This document shows, piece after piece, positions 24,499 through 36,000 of a stretch of 64,000 nt of DNA (the first letter of the stretch is position 1; every line of letters starts with the position of its first letter). Below the pieces are notes generated by a model that was not told the DNA's origin, did not search any database, and saw nothing but the letters and a program-made list of their open reading frames with translations. This stretch comes from Letharia columbiana. Taxonomy: Eukaryota; Ascomycota; Lecanoromycetes; Lecanorales; Parmeliaceae. The DNA lies in the NCBI RefSeq assembly GCF_014066305.1, contig NW_023501044.1:1194001-1258000 (forward strand). The letters are read 5' to 3'. A program made the translations under genes and the position numbers.

Positions 24499-26958
24499 TA
24501 TCTCTATTAAAATCTTTATCGATTATAATAAATTAATATATTTTATTAAAAAAAGAAATCTTAGTTAACGCTAGATTTAATATTTAAATATATTATTAGA
24601 ATTTAATATAAAGATTATTTATTAATTTAAATCTTAGAACGTTAAGGCGAATATATTTATACGAATAACTAAGTATAAACTAATTAATTTCGAAAATAAA
24701 TAATTACTTTAATAATATTAAATAATCTTTACTTTTAATTAATTAAAATTAAATAACGAATATATCGATATATATATAGTCGATAATTCTATTTACTATA
24801 AGATAGTAGAGATAAATAAGAAAAATAACTATTATATTAAAACTTATAATATTATCGTCGAAAGTAAGAATAAGTTTTAAGGAATTATTCTTAATAAATA
24901 CTTTATATAAAATAGAATACTTTTCTATAAGAATCGTTTATAGATACTTAATAATATATATATCGATATTATTTAAGAGATATATAATTAATTATTCTAT
25001 AACTATCTCGAGATAGTATATACTTATAAACTACTTAAAAGAGAATATTATTAACGAGATATAAGAACTATTATAGCTATTTACGTTAAGAATTACTATA
25101 TCTATTAGAGAGTTAAAGTATCTTATAATCGAGAGTATAATTTATTATAATCTCTATTAATCTTATAGAAATAATAATAAGATATATTAGTTAACTTCGT
25201 TATAGACTTATCTATATCTAATAATTATAACGCTATTTAAGTAATAATTAATTAGTTTACTAAGAAATATTACTATATAGTCTATTTCGATATTAATGAA
25301 AATATTATCGCTAAAAAGATAATTAACTTATTACTTAAGAAAGTATTTTATCTATATAATTTATTAATCTTAATAATATCGAATTAAGACTCTTAATTTA
25401 TAGCTATTATATAAAAGTCTTTTTATAAGAGATTAAATATTATAGTTATACTATTAGTAGTCTTTTACTCTAAAATTAATAAATAAATTAAATAAGCGAA
25501 TTAGAATATAAAGCGTTATCTTCGAATATATTATAACTATATATAGAACGATTAAGTAAAATAATTATTTATTATCGAGTTCGCTAATAATAATACTACT
25601 TTATCGACTACTAGTATTTTATCTTTTCTTATAAATAAGAAATTTTATTCTCGAATAATTTTTAGCTTAAATATTATCGATTATAAGATTATATATAAAT
25701 ATCTTAATATTACTTAAGCGAAGAATATTATAAATTATATAAAATAAGTTCTTAAGTATATTTAAAGTAATATAAATCGCGTTTAGAAGACTATAGTTAT
25801 ATAAATTAATAAGTATTAATAAAAGATTACTTTTTAAATAGGCGATAAGATCTTTCTAAATAATAAGAATATTATCTTTAATCGTCTTTTTTATAAACTA
25901 AACTATAAGAGACTTAATTTATTCGAGATTATAGATCTTATAAGAATCTTATATTATCTAAAACTTTCGTTAAATATAAGAATTTACGATATCTTCTATT
26001 TTAATCTCTTAAGTTTTATAATAAATAACCTCTTACTAGAATAGATAAATTCTTCGTCGAAATATATTACTATTAACAATTAAATCGAATAAATTATTAA
26101 AGAAATACTTATTTTTAAATTAATCTATAGTCGTCTTAAGTATAAAGTTAAATAAAAAGATTTTAATAATAATCTTATCTAATATAATACGAATAGCGAT
26201 AAATTTAAAAATTATTAAAATCTAATAGATAACTTCTATAAGCGATATCTTAAAGAGTCTTATCTATAAAGAATTAACTAATAAGATTTTAAAACTATCT
26301 CGAATATCTCGTTTTTAATTAAATTAAAATTATTCGATATCTTTATAATAGCCTTATTTTTTTAAAGTCGAGAATCGATTTTCTAGATCTATATTAATTG
26401 AAAATTATATTATATATAGTTTTTCGCGTAGAGTTCTCTTACTAATTAATATTTAAATATCTTTTAAAGCTATAATACGTTATTTATAATCCTTATTATT
26501 ATTATTAATAATTTTTATTAATATTAATTATATAATACTCTATAAAGAAACTTATTTAATATTAAATTAGAGTTTTTAGCGCTTATAATTTAATTTAATT
26601 TAAAAGCTTTTAACTAATTATATCGTATTATTTTATTAATATTTTACTCGCTTAAATATAAATTCGAAAATTATTATTATTTATCTTTACGTCTATAAAC
26701 TTTATTTTTATTATATTATATCGATTTTCTTCTAATTAAACTTTTTATATATATTTAAATTATAATTAATAATATTACTATAATATAATTAAAAAGAGCT
26801 ATTATTATTATTAATATCGCCTTTAAAGAAAGATATTATATTAAAAAATTCTAGATATAATTATTTCTTTATTATTTTTATTATTTTTTAGATATTAAGC
26901 GTATATATATACTTATTTTTCTATCTTTTTATTTATTAATTATAAAATATAATTTAAT
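24499..26958 (+). pseudogene. Gypsy-1 RNase H C-terminus, integrase and chromodomain relic
   Basis: This continues gypsy-1 pol after the inserted element. Integrase corresponds to gypsy-2 43,790-44,500, including an S-N-(Y/W)-N-type DDE region at about 25,210-25,400. At about 26,090-26,280 a chromodomain is readable (RLKYKVK*KDFNNNLI*Y, family LxYLVKWxGYxxxxxxW). This places gypsy-1 among the chromoviruses, whose chromodomain directs integration to modified chromatin. Stops of the CAA/CAG/TGG-to-TAA/TAG kind are throughout. Confidence 0.75.
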
Positions 26959-26973
26959 AAAGAGAGAGAGTAG
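26959..26973 (+). other. Gypsy-1 polypurine tract
   Basis: The purine-rich run aaagagagagagtag lies immediately before the 3' LTR, where plus-strand DNA synthesis is primed in LTR retrotransposons. Confidence 0.7.
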
Positions 26974-27137
26974 TATTATAAATATATTTTTAATATATCT
27001 TTTAATTCTATAACTAGCGAGCCTTAACGAAGATATTCTCTATTATATTATATATTCTTTTTATCTATATAATTTAATATCTTAATTATCTTATTTAATA
27101 TATCTATATTAAAATTATATTTATATTAATTTTAATA
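26974..27137 (+). repeat. Gypsy-1 3' LTR
   Basis: This 164-bp partner of 4,693-4,856 starts TATTATAAATA and ends TTTAATA. The differences from the 5' LTR are mostly C-to-T and G-to-A. Confidence 0.85.
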
Positions 27138-27327
27138 AAAAAAAGCTAATTATTTTAGAGTATAAATCTTTTATATATAAATTTTTAATAAGAGAGCTTA
27201 AGAGAGCTAGCGAGCTAAATTAGATAGTCTAATTAAAAGATATAATAATCTTAAATTAATAATTAATTATATATATAAATTTAAGATTTTTAAACTTAAT
27301 TCTATCTTATTCTATTATATATACTAA
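27138..27327 (-). mobile_element. Non-autonomous Helitron A1, 5'-terminal part
   Basis: After the putative target duplication (27,138-27,142) the sequence continues the Helitron A1 repeat interrupted at 4,692. It ends at 27,327 with the complement of TTAGTATATATAA, followed by T, so that the element is preceded by A on its own strand. Confidence 0.7.
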
Positions 27328-28310
27328 TAATAAATAATCTCTAATTCTAATTATTATTCTAATAGACTTATATTTTAATAATATTATATAAAAAAAATAT
27401 ATAAGCGTAATTATAAAGAAGTTTAAAGATTCGCTTATCGCGTAAATTATTATATATATAAATAAAGATAAAAGCTTAAATTAAAAGAAAATAAATAATA
27501 TTAAAATTAAATAAAATATAAATATTAAAAATAATTTTATTATATACGCTAATAATTAAGTAAATCTTATCTTTTAAATTATTTAAGAATATAATATAGA
27601 GTTTAATTATAAGCGCTATTATAGTTTAAATATAATAATATTAATATATTAATTAATAAATATCAAGCTATTATAAAAATCTTAAAATATTAAATATAAA
27701 AATATTTAAAAGATAAAATTATAAATCTTTATTTATATATAATTAATCTAATATATAATAATAAAAAGCTTACTATAAAAATTACACTATTTAAATTAAT
27801 ATTTTAATTTTAATTATTATTATCGCTTTTATATAAATAGCGTAAAGTTATATTTTATTTAAATATATCTAATTTTTAATTTTAATTATTATTATAGATA
27901 TTTTTAATTTATTCTAAAATTATTAAATATACTTTTATATACTTTCTATATCTAATTTTTTTTTATATATCGCGAGAAAATAATTTAAAGAAATATAACT
28001 TATTATATTAAGCTATAATACTTTTAAAAGAATATTAAAAAATATATTAACTTTTCTAAATTAACGATTTAATAAAAAGATTATAATTTTAATATATATA
28101 ATTTTATACTAAATAGTAATATAAAAAATATATAATAAATATATAAAATTATTATTAACGACTTTAATTATAAAGTATTAGTAAATTTCACGCGACTAAT
28201 ATTAGAGAAAGATAAACTTTTCTTATTATTAATAAATATAGCTCGCTTTCTTTTATATATATAAAATAATAAAATATAATTATATTTAATTTTGTATTTT
28301 ATTAATTTAA
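27328..28310. repeat. Repeat R, second copy (right part), then unassigned RIPed DNA
   Basis: 27,328-27,960 is a direct repeat of about 85-700. From about 27,965 to 28,310 the copies no longer align and I see nothing recognisable. Read on the plus strand with RIP stops as Gln, 27,350-27,700 gives a basic Gln/Asn/Lys-rich frame of unknown family. Confidence 0.5.
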
Positions 28311-28555
28311 TATAATTATTAATTAGAATAATAATTAAAATAACTATTTCTAAATATAAAAATCTTAATTAAAATATTTTATATATATATTATACTATAA
28401 TATAATCTTATAAATATATTATATTATAATATATATCGTTAAAATCTTATATTATATTAGATATAAATTTATATAAATCTTAATAATCTATATTATATTA
28501 AAGTATAATATAATAAATTAATATTTTATATTATATTATATCGTTTTAATTAATA
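28311..28555. mobile_element. Fold-back element, truncated RIPed third copy
   Basis: This matches the right end of the RIPed fold-back copy (50,150-50,390). Shared blocks in order are ttctaaatata, aaatctta, atattatattaaatata-type, and a tatatcgtttt-type terminus. It lacks the minisatellite arms and the left end. It abuts a Helitron B piece directly. Confidence 0.6.
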
Positions 28556-28885
28556 CTCTTTAATTAAATTAATTAAATTATTATAATTAAATAAATTAAT
28601 ATTTATAATTATTAAAATCTCTTAACTCTTCTCTTACTTTTACTTTTAATTATTAAATAACTTTACTATTTTCTATTAAAATTTTAATTTCTTTTTTAAA
28701 TTATAAAGCGTATATTACGCTTTTATATACTTTTAAATTTTTAAAATTTAGTATTATAATTATTAAAATATAAGATACTTAAATATCGCTTATTAAAGAT
28801 CGCTTCTTAGAGATCGCTTATTAAATTTATTCGATAAATCTAATTAAAAAATAATTATAAATTTAATTTATATATCTTTACTTAT
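28556..28885 (+). mobile_element. Helitron derivative B5, 5'-truncated
   Basis: It begins inside the B sequence (ctctttaattaaatt) without the family 5' end. It ends with the RIPed hairpin and tctttactta, followed by T (28,886). On its 3' side the Y gypsy RT sequence follows immediately (ttttaaaataaaagagtt). Confidence 0.65.
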
Positions 28886-29493
28886 TTTAAAATAAAAGAG
28901 TTATATTAAAAATATATATATAAAATATTACGCGTATTATTAAAATATCGACTTTATATAAAATTATTAAAATATACTTTTAATTATAATAAGATTATTT
29001 ATTTATAATTTTTAGTAAACTAGTATAATATCTAAAGAAAGTTATTATATATTAAAATTATTATTAAATAGCTAAAATTAAAGTTTATTAAATATATTTT
29101 AATCTTTTTAAAAATTAAAGATTTCTATTAATAACTTATATAAGATTTTTTATAAATAATTATATTTTTAATAAATCTAATTTAAAAAGCGAAGAAAGAT
29201 AAAATTATATTATTTTTTATATTTAATAAAAAAGTATATAAGACTTTTAAAATATTTAAGCGAGTATTTAATATTATATTTATATTAGAATATTATAATT
29301 AAAAAGTATTATTTATTATAAAGATTAATAATTTTAATATAGATATAGATAGCGTATTTAATTATTTAAGCGAGAATAAATAATAATATCTTATTATACT
29401 TTTTAGCTATAATTTTAAAAGTATTAAGTTTTATTAAAATATATATAATAAAAGATTTTAAATAATTATATTAGACTTTAAAAATTAAAGATA
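28886..29493 (+). pseudogene. Second Y gypsy copy (Y2): RT C-terminus and RNase H relic
   Basis: The inverse counterpart of Y1 around 12,430-11,770. Readable blocks include KTFKIFKRVFNIIFILEYYN (family AFxxLKxAFxxAPxLxxFD), INNFNIDIDSVF (family TDASxxxxGAVL) and NIYNKRF (family YDIHDKELLAI). It is interrupted at 29,494 by Helitron derivative B1. Relative to Y1, roughly 1.7 kb containing most of the integrase is missing between here and 30,366. Confidence 0.7.
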
Positions 29494-30365
29494 TTAATAT
29501 ATATAAAAGAATAAGATAAAGTTAAACTATAAAATCTTAAACTTATATATATAATTAATTATAAATTTAAAGTTACTACGCTCTTTAATTAGATCGACTA
29601 AGTTATTATAAGTAAATAAATTAGCGTTCGTAATTATTAAAAAAAGATTACTTATTAAAGTTCGCTAAATAGTCTTAATTAAAAAATAGATATATATTAA
29701 TATTATTCGAATTTAGAATAACTTTTTTATATTCTATTAAAATTTCGAGATTTTTCTTTTAAGTTATAAAACGTAAGATAAACTTTTAGATAAAAAAAGA
29801 GTTATTAAATTTAGTATAGATATTTAAAGATAAGAAATTTAATTATCGTCTATTAAAGAATCGCTATTCGCTCGATAGCCTTAATTAAAAAATAGATATA
29901 TATTATTGAACTTTAGAATCACTTTTTTATTTTCTATTAAAATTTTAAGATTCTTCTTTAAAAATTATAGAACGTAATATGAGCTTTTAAATAAAAAAAG
30001 AGTTTTGATATAGAATAAGATAGAGTTAAACTAGAAAATCTTAATTTTATATATATAGTTAATTATTAATTTATTAGATCTACGCTTTTTAATTAGACAT
30101 CGCGGGTAAATAAATTAGCGTTCGCAACTATTAAAAATCTCTCTCTCTACATTTAACCCTTTAATAACTTTACTATTTTCTATTAAAATTTTAGGTTTCT
30201 AAAATTCTATTATAGCCCGTAATTTGCGCTTTTTAATGCTTTAAAAATTTTAAAATTCCGTCTTATAATTATTAAAAGGCAAGGCACTCAAATATCGCTT
30301 ACCAAATTTACTCGATAGCTCTAATCAAAAAAAAATTATGAATTTAATTCATAGGCCTTTACTCG
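29494..30365 (+). mobile_element. Helitron derivative B1, composite of two B units
   Basis: The first unit starts at 29,494 with TTAATATATATAA preceded by A and runs to about 30,000. The second starts near 30,006 inside the 5' region (tagaataagatagag). It ends at 30,365 with the intact hairpin TATGAATTTAATTCATA and GGCCTTTACTCG, followed by T. The second unit keeps many CpA/TpG sites (ggcaaggcactcaaat, attatgaattt) and is the least mutated Helitron terminus in the window. It is non-coding. Confidence 0.7.
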
Positions 30366-30981
30366 TAATATTTATATAATAATAATTTAGAATTATAAAT
30401 AGTTTTAATTAATAAATAAGAAAACTAAGAGAATAATAAGATATTAGATAAAAGAGTTTATAAAGATAAAATTAAATATCTTATTAATTAGAAAGACTTT
30501 CTATCTTATAAAATTTTATAAAAATTAATAAAATTTCTCGAAAATATTAAAAGTCTAATTAAGAATTTTAAATAAACAAAGAAATTATATAAATTAGAAT
30601 TTAAGATAAAGTTAAGAATATAATTATTAAGAGAGATTAAGAAGTAAGATAAATTATAAAAATAGTAGTAATAGAAAGCTTAAATAGATAAATAAATTAT
30701 AACTAAAAAGCTTAATAAAAATAATTAAAAGTATATAGATATATATATATATATATATAATCTAACGCGTTAAAGCGTTACGTATTATATAAAAAACGTT
30801 AATTATAAAAAATATTATTATTATTAATACTATCTAATATTAATTTATTTATTCTCTTATAATAAAAAGTAATTTTTTATAAATAAAAATTATTAAAAGA
30901 TAAGAGAGTTTAATAATAGAAATAATAATAGTAATAGCGATAAAAGTAAGAATAGCTATTTAATAATAAAAGGCGATAATA
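30366..30981 (+). pseudogene. Y2: C-terminal pol fragment
   Basis: Inverse counterpart of Y1 at about 10,090-9,540, with shared blocks such as aattataaatagttttaatt, gatattagataaaag and aaatttctcgaaaatatt. A dinucleotide tract (ta)n lies at about 30,735-30,762. It is split from 33,150 by Helitron A2. Confidence 0.6.
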
Positions 30982-33149
30982 TTAACATATATAATAGAAT
31001 AAGATAAGACTAAGCTTAAAAATCTTAAATTTATATATATAGCTAATTATAAATTTAAAATTACTACGCTCTTTAGTTAAATCGACTAAATTAGCTCGCT
31101 AGCTCTCTTAAGCTCCCTTATTAAAAATTTATATATAGAAGTTTTATACTCTAAAATAATTAGCTTTCTACGAATACTATTACTTTATAATTTCGTAAAT
31201 TATAAAGCTTAATTTACGCTTTCTAACGATATAAAAATTATAAAGTTTAATCTACTATTAATAAACGAGTAAAGGTCTATAAATTAAATTTATAATTTTT
31301 TTTTAATTAGGGCTATCGAGTAAGTAGGTAAGCGATCTTTAATAAGCGAACTTTAGTGAGCGATATTTGAATTCCTTGCGCTTTAATAATTATAAGACTA
31401 AATTTTAGAATTCTTAAAAATTCGGAAAGCGCAAATAGCGCTTTAAAAATAAAATAAAAAATCTCGAAATTTTAATAGAAGATAAAAAAGTAATTCTATG
31501 TGTTAATAATAAATATCTATTTTATTAATAAGAAAGACGTAGAAGAGCGAGATTTTAATAGTTACGAACGCTAATTTATTTATTCGCGATAATTTAGTCG
31601 ATCTAATTAAAAAGCGTAGCGAACTTAAATAAATAATTAGCTATATATATAAATTTAAGATTTTTAAGCTTAGCTCTATCTTATTCTTTTATATATATTA
31701 ATTAAATAAATATTTAAATATAATAGTTATAATAGTTATACTAGACGCGTTCGAAATCGAATAATAATTCTTTTATCTATTTATATAACTATTCTTCTTT
31801 TATTATTCTATTAATTTACTAATATAAATATATTCGTTCTCGATATATTACTAAATACTTTAGATATATATACTTCTTTTATTTATTTTTTAAAGTCTCT
31901 ACTAGCGCGTAATATATTTAGATTACTTTTTAACGAATTTACTATTATTAATAATCGAGATCGTAAGAAAGTTTAATAGCTGTCTACTACTACTTATAAA
32001 CGCGTTAAAAGATTAAAAAGAGTCTAAACGAATTTACGATTATCGTCTTTCTTTATATACTCTTAAGTTAGCGATACTTAATTAATCGCTTAATTAATAC
32101 TATCTACTCTATTAGCTTAGTAATCTACTTAATTAGATCGTTAGCTAGTTACTTAATTATTTACTTAATTAGCTACTTAGCTAGCTACTTAGCTAGCTAT
32201 CTAGCTAGCTACTTAGTTTAATACTCTATAAGAGAAGAAGTAAGAGAAGAAACTATAATAGATAAATACGAAGAATATTACGAAGAATATTACGGAGAAA
32301 CTAAGCGATAATAAGACTATTATCGTTAAGAATACGACTTAGCTCGTTAAGATTTTACGTTATATACTCTCTATAAAATAATTCTTTCATCTATTTATAT
32401 AATTATATTTCTTCTATAATTCTATTAATCTATTAATTAAGAGAAGAAGTAAGAGAAGTAATTATAATAGATAAATGCGGAGAATATTACGAAGAATATT
32501 ACGAAGAATACTATAAAGAAATTAAGCGATAATAAGATTATTATCGTTAAGAATACGACTTAGCTCTCTAAGACTCTAGATTATATACTCTCTACGATTT
32601 TATATTAAATTATTACTTAGTAAACGAAGAATATTACTATAACTTAATTTATTATTTTTATTATATTAATATAATATATTACTATAATAACGTTATAAGA
32701 GAAGAATCTACTACGACGATTATAGTTAATTAAGTCTCTATAGAAGAAATATTAAACGATATATATTTAAACGAATTAAAATCGTTCGATGTCTACAGCT
32801 ATTTTATTATTCGAAAGATTTTACTACGATAGAAGATATTATGAAATTTATACTACTAATTAATACGTTATCTTTATTTCTTTTCGATATTTTAATAGTT
32901 TCTATTATAAGAATATAGTCTTTCTCTATTTTTAATAGATAATTATTATCGATTAATTCTTTATACTTGATATATCTTTCTAATTAAACCTTAGCGCGTC
33001 TCTCTTCGCATATATATATCTATAGATTATATAGATTAATAAAATAACTTTATATTATATTAATATTATATAATATTAAGAATTATTTTCTTAATAATAA
33101 TTCTAATTGAAAAAATAGATTATAAATTTAATTTATAGATTTAAACTTA
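30982..33149 (+). mobile_element. Non-autonomous Helitron A2
   Basis: It begins TTAACATATATAATAG preceded by A and ends with the RIPed hairpin (33,121-33,137) and ...aactta followed by T. Removing it joins two pieces of Y2 that are contiguous in Y1 (near 9,490). It carries the H1-like 5' region, interrupted by Helitron B2 (31,266-31,701). It also carries two to three satellite modules (about 32,100-32,640) with tagctagc tracts and aagaatattacgaagaat repeats. It has no coding capacity. Confidence 0.75.
31266..31701 (-). mobile_element. Helitron derivative B2, complete
   Basis: A 436-bp inverted copy inserted in Helitron A2. On the minus strand it runs from TTAATATATATAAAAG (31,701, preceded by A) to the hairpin and CTTTACTCG (31,266, followed by T). 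It retains several TpG and CpA sites. It is the clearest complete member of the short class. Confidence 0.75.
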
Positions 33150-34172
33150 TAATAAATAGCTATTTATATTAACTATATACTCTAATATATATTAAATAGA
33201 ATATCTTATAATATTTTAAACGTATAAGATATAGCGAATACTCTTATTAAAGACGATTATAATAAAGATAGCTATTTAATAATAATAAGAAAACGAGTTA
33301 GCTATATAAAGATAACTCTTATAAAAATATTATTTATATTTATACTAATATAAACTAGTAGATAAAGCGATATAGATTATATAAGAGTTATATATAAGCG
33401 TATATATATAATATAAATAAGAAGAACGATAGATATAATAAAGATTATAGCTATATCTAAAAGTTAAAAGTTTTATTTTATTATATATTAATCTATTAAC
33501 TTAATAACTCGAAAGATTACGCGAGCGAAGATTATATAAAATAGATTTTATTAATATATTAATATACTTCTTATACTACTCGAAAAGTATATTAAAGTAT
33601 TTTTTAAGATATTTATTATATATAAAGTTTATCTAGTTAAACGACTTTAATCTTATTTAGTTATTATCTTAATTAATATATATATTATACTTTTATAATA
33701 ATATATAACTCGCTATTATAATTTTATAATAAAAAATAATAAAGATAAAATAGTAGATATAAAAAAAGACTTAATACTTATTATTAATAGAAATAAAAAT
33801 AAAAAACAAAAATAAGATTTTATACTTACTAGCGCGACTTTTAAGATTATAATAATAGAATTACTATAATTATAAAGTAATATTAATAATAATAGTATAT
33901 CGTAATAGAGTAACTATATAACTTATTTTATTAATTAAGATAATAATATATATAGTTCTATTATCGTTATTTAATATATTAGTATATTAATATATCTAAG
34001 AAGATCTTAAGATAAATAGTTTAAATATATTATTATCGTATATATTAGTTTAAACTATATCTAAACTAATAATATATAATATATGAAAAATTAAAAAATT
34101 AATTAGTATTTAATTATAAGGCGTAATAATAATAAAGCTTAAGATTTAATTTTTTTAAAAGAAGAAAGTAGT
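33150..34172 (+). pseudogene. Y2: region between pol and 3' LTR
   Basis: Inverse counterpart of Y1 8,340-9,490. No known domain recognised. It ends in the purine-rich tract aaaagaagaaagtagt directly before the LTR, a good polypurine tract. Confidence 0.5.
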
Positions 34173-34431
34173 TATAAAAGTAAAAATACTTAAAGTCTAT
34201 TAATAAATTTTAACTACGTTATTTATTAAATTATAGTTTATATAATTAAAGTAGATATCTAATATATTTAATAGAAGTCTTAAATACTTACGCGCTTTCT
34301 TTCTCTCTCTTTTTTCTTTAATTATTAATTTATCTAATAATTAATCTATTTATTCTTATAACTATATATCTAAATCTCGTAATTATATAACTACTACGTA
34401 GTTTTATTAAAAGAAATCTTATTATCTTATA
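34173..34431 (+). repeat. Y2 3' LTR
   Basis: A 259-bp sequence matching in inverse the Y1 LTRs (8,083-8,339 and 21,321-21,574), starting tataaaag and ending atcttata. No matching 5' LTR is visible for this copy, which is truncated on its left. Confidence 0.8.
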
Positions 34432-35199
34432 AATATCGATAGATTAAAGACTAATATTATTATCTCTCTTAAAATCTTAAATTATATATATTATTTTAAT
34501 TATTATTTCTAACGTTATCTCTATAAATCTCTTTCTTCTTATCTTTATTTATTCTAAAAAGAAAAGATTATTACTTTTTATATAATTATTTAAAAATTTA
34601 GCTATTATCGTTTTAAGCGTTTTTTCTAATATACTTAATAAGATTAATAATTTATATAATTTAAATTATATATAGTTATCTTTTTTTAACTTTTTTATTA
34701 TTATTAAATTAGCTTTCTTTAATTTCTAGAATTTTCTTTTTAAATAAGTTTAAAAGAGATAAATACTATTACTATTTATATAAATTAATATAATATCTTA
34801 TTAATCTCTAAAGTTGTATTAAAAAATAATTAAAAAATAATTTATAATATCTCTCTCTACGTAAAAGTACTATCTATCTATTTTAAGAGAAAATTTATTA
34901 TTTTAAAAATATTAATTAATTCTATCTAAAATAATTAAAAAAAAAAAATTTATAATATTATAATCTAACTTTTAAATATAATAATTAAATTCTTATCTAG
35001 CTTTTTTAAATAGAGACATTTTTAAAAAAAAACTTAATTTTATAATATTATTTTTTATTTATATTATTAAATTTTATATAATCTTTAATAATTATAAAGC
35101 TTTATTAATTTTATTATAAAGTTAATAATCTTCGTTCTTTATAGAATCTTATTTCTATTTTTTCTTACTTTACTTTATCTTCTCTTATTATTAATATTA
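34432..35199 (-). pseudogene. LINE-type (Tad1-like) reverse transcriptase remnant
   Basis: On the minus strand a frame at about 34,700-34,440 reads LYKLLILLSILEKTLKTIIA followed by KFLNNYIKSNNLFFLEQI. This corresponds to the non-LTR RT block YRPISLLSTLGKxLExIIAxRLxxxxExxxLLPxxQxG. It runs on to a LVFNL segment, matching SLDLSGAFD. It is cut at 34,432 by the Y2 LTR. Upstream (35,199 to 34,750) is too decayed to name. The family call rests on this one conserved block. Confidence 0.6.
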
Positions 35200-35505
35200 C
35201 GAGTAAAGACCTATAAATTAAATTTATAACCTTTTTTTTTAAATTAGAGCTATCGAGTAAATTTAATAAGTAAACTTTTAATAGACGATTTTCAAATTCG
35301 TTACTTTTAAATATCTATAAGACTAAATTTAGTTATTTATTTATTATTTAAAAGCCCATATTTCGTTCTATAATTTAAAAAAGAAATCTTAAAATTTTAA
35401 TAGAAAATAAAAAAGTTATTCTAAAATTAAATAATATATATCTGCTTTTTAATTAGAGCTGTTCGACTATCGAGCGAACTTTAATAAGCGATATTTGAAT
35501 TCTTA
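35200..35505 (-). mobile_element. Helitron derivative B4, partial
   Basis: It starts at the complement of CTTTACTCG (with flanking T on the minus strand) and the RIPed hairpin. It continues through B sequence, then repeats part of it (ctgctttttaattagagctg, taataagcgatatttgaatt) and stops without the family 5' end. It is rearranged or truncated. Confidence 0.55.
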
Positions 35506-36000
35506 ACTAATAGATTTTCTTAGAAGAATTATTAATTTTATTATTAAAAATATTATATTTATATTTAAAATATAATATCTAATAATAATAATAATATTTA
35601 ATTCGAGGATAATATATCTAGCTATTATTTTAAATCGAGATTATTTTAATAATAAACTAACTAATAAATAAATATCTTAAAGAATTTCGAAGTATATTAA
35701 TTACTTTTATTTATATCTAAACTTTACTATCTTTAAAATCGACTTTTATTAATTTCTACTTATAATTATATTATATCAAAAAGTTTAAAAAGATATATAT
35801 TAATTTTCTAGTATTTTAATTAAATTAGTTTTAAATATATAGATAATTATTAAAATTTTAAAATTATTAATTTAGCTATATAAATTTCTAAATAAAAAAT
35901 AATTTTAAAGAATTTAAATCTTATTAATCTCGCTAATATCTATATTATTAAATATCTTATTAAAAATACTTTTAAATTTTTTTAATTATATATAACTTAA
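35506..36000. other. RIPed DNA, nothing recognised
   Basis: Stops in all frames and no repeat partner found by eye. It may belong to the same minus-strand LINE as 34,432-35,199, but no motif supports this. Confidence 0.3.

Larger units (their letters stand above)
4693..27137 (+). mobile_element. Gypsy-1: full-length Ty3/gypsy chromovirus relic split by nested insertions
   Basis: This LTR retrotransposon reads on the plus strand in the order gag with zinc knuckle, protease region, RT, RNase H, integrase, chromodomain. It is inserted in Helitron A1. Removing Y1 (8,083-21,579), the fold-back element and the 23,500-24,498 element leaves about 6.9 kb, the size of the related gypsy-2 (6,885 bp). 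All reading frames are destroyed by RIP-type stops. A purine tract (aaagagagagagtag, ending at 26,973) precedes the 3' LTR. Confidence 0.85.
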
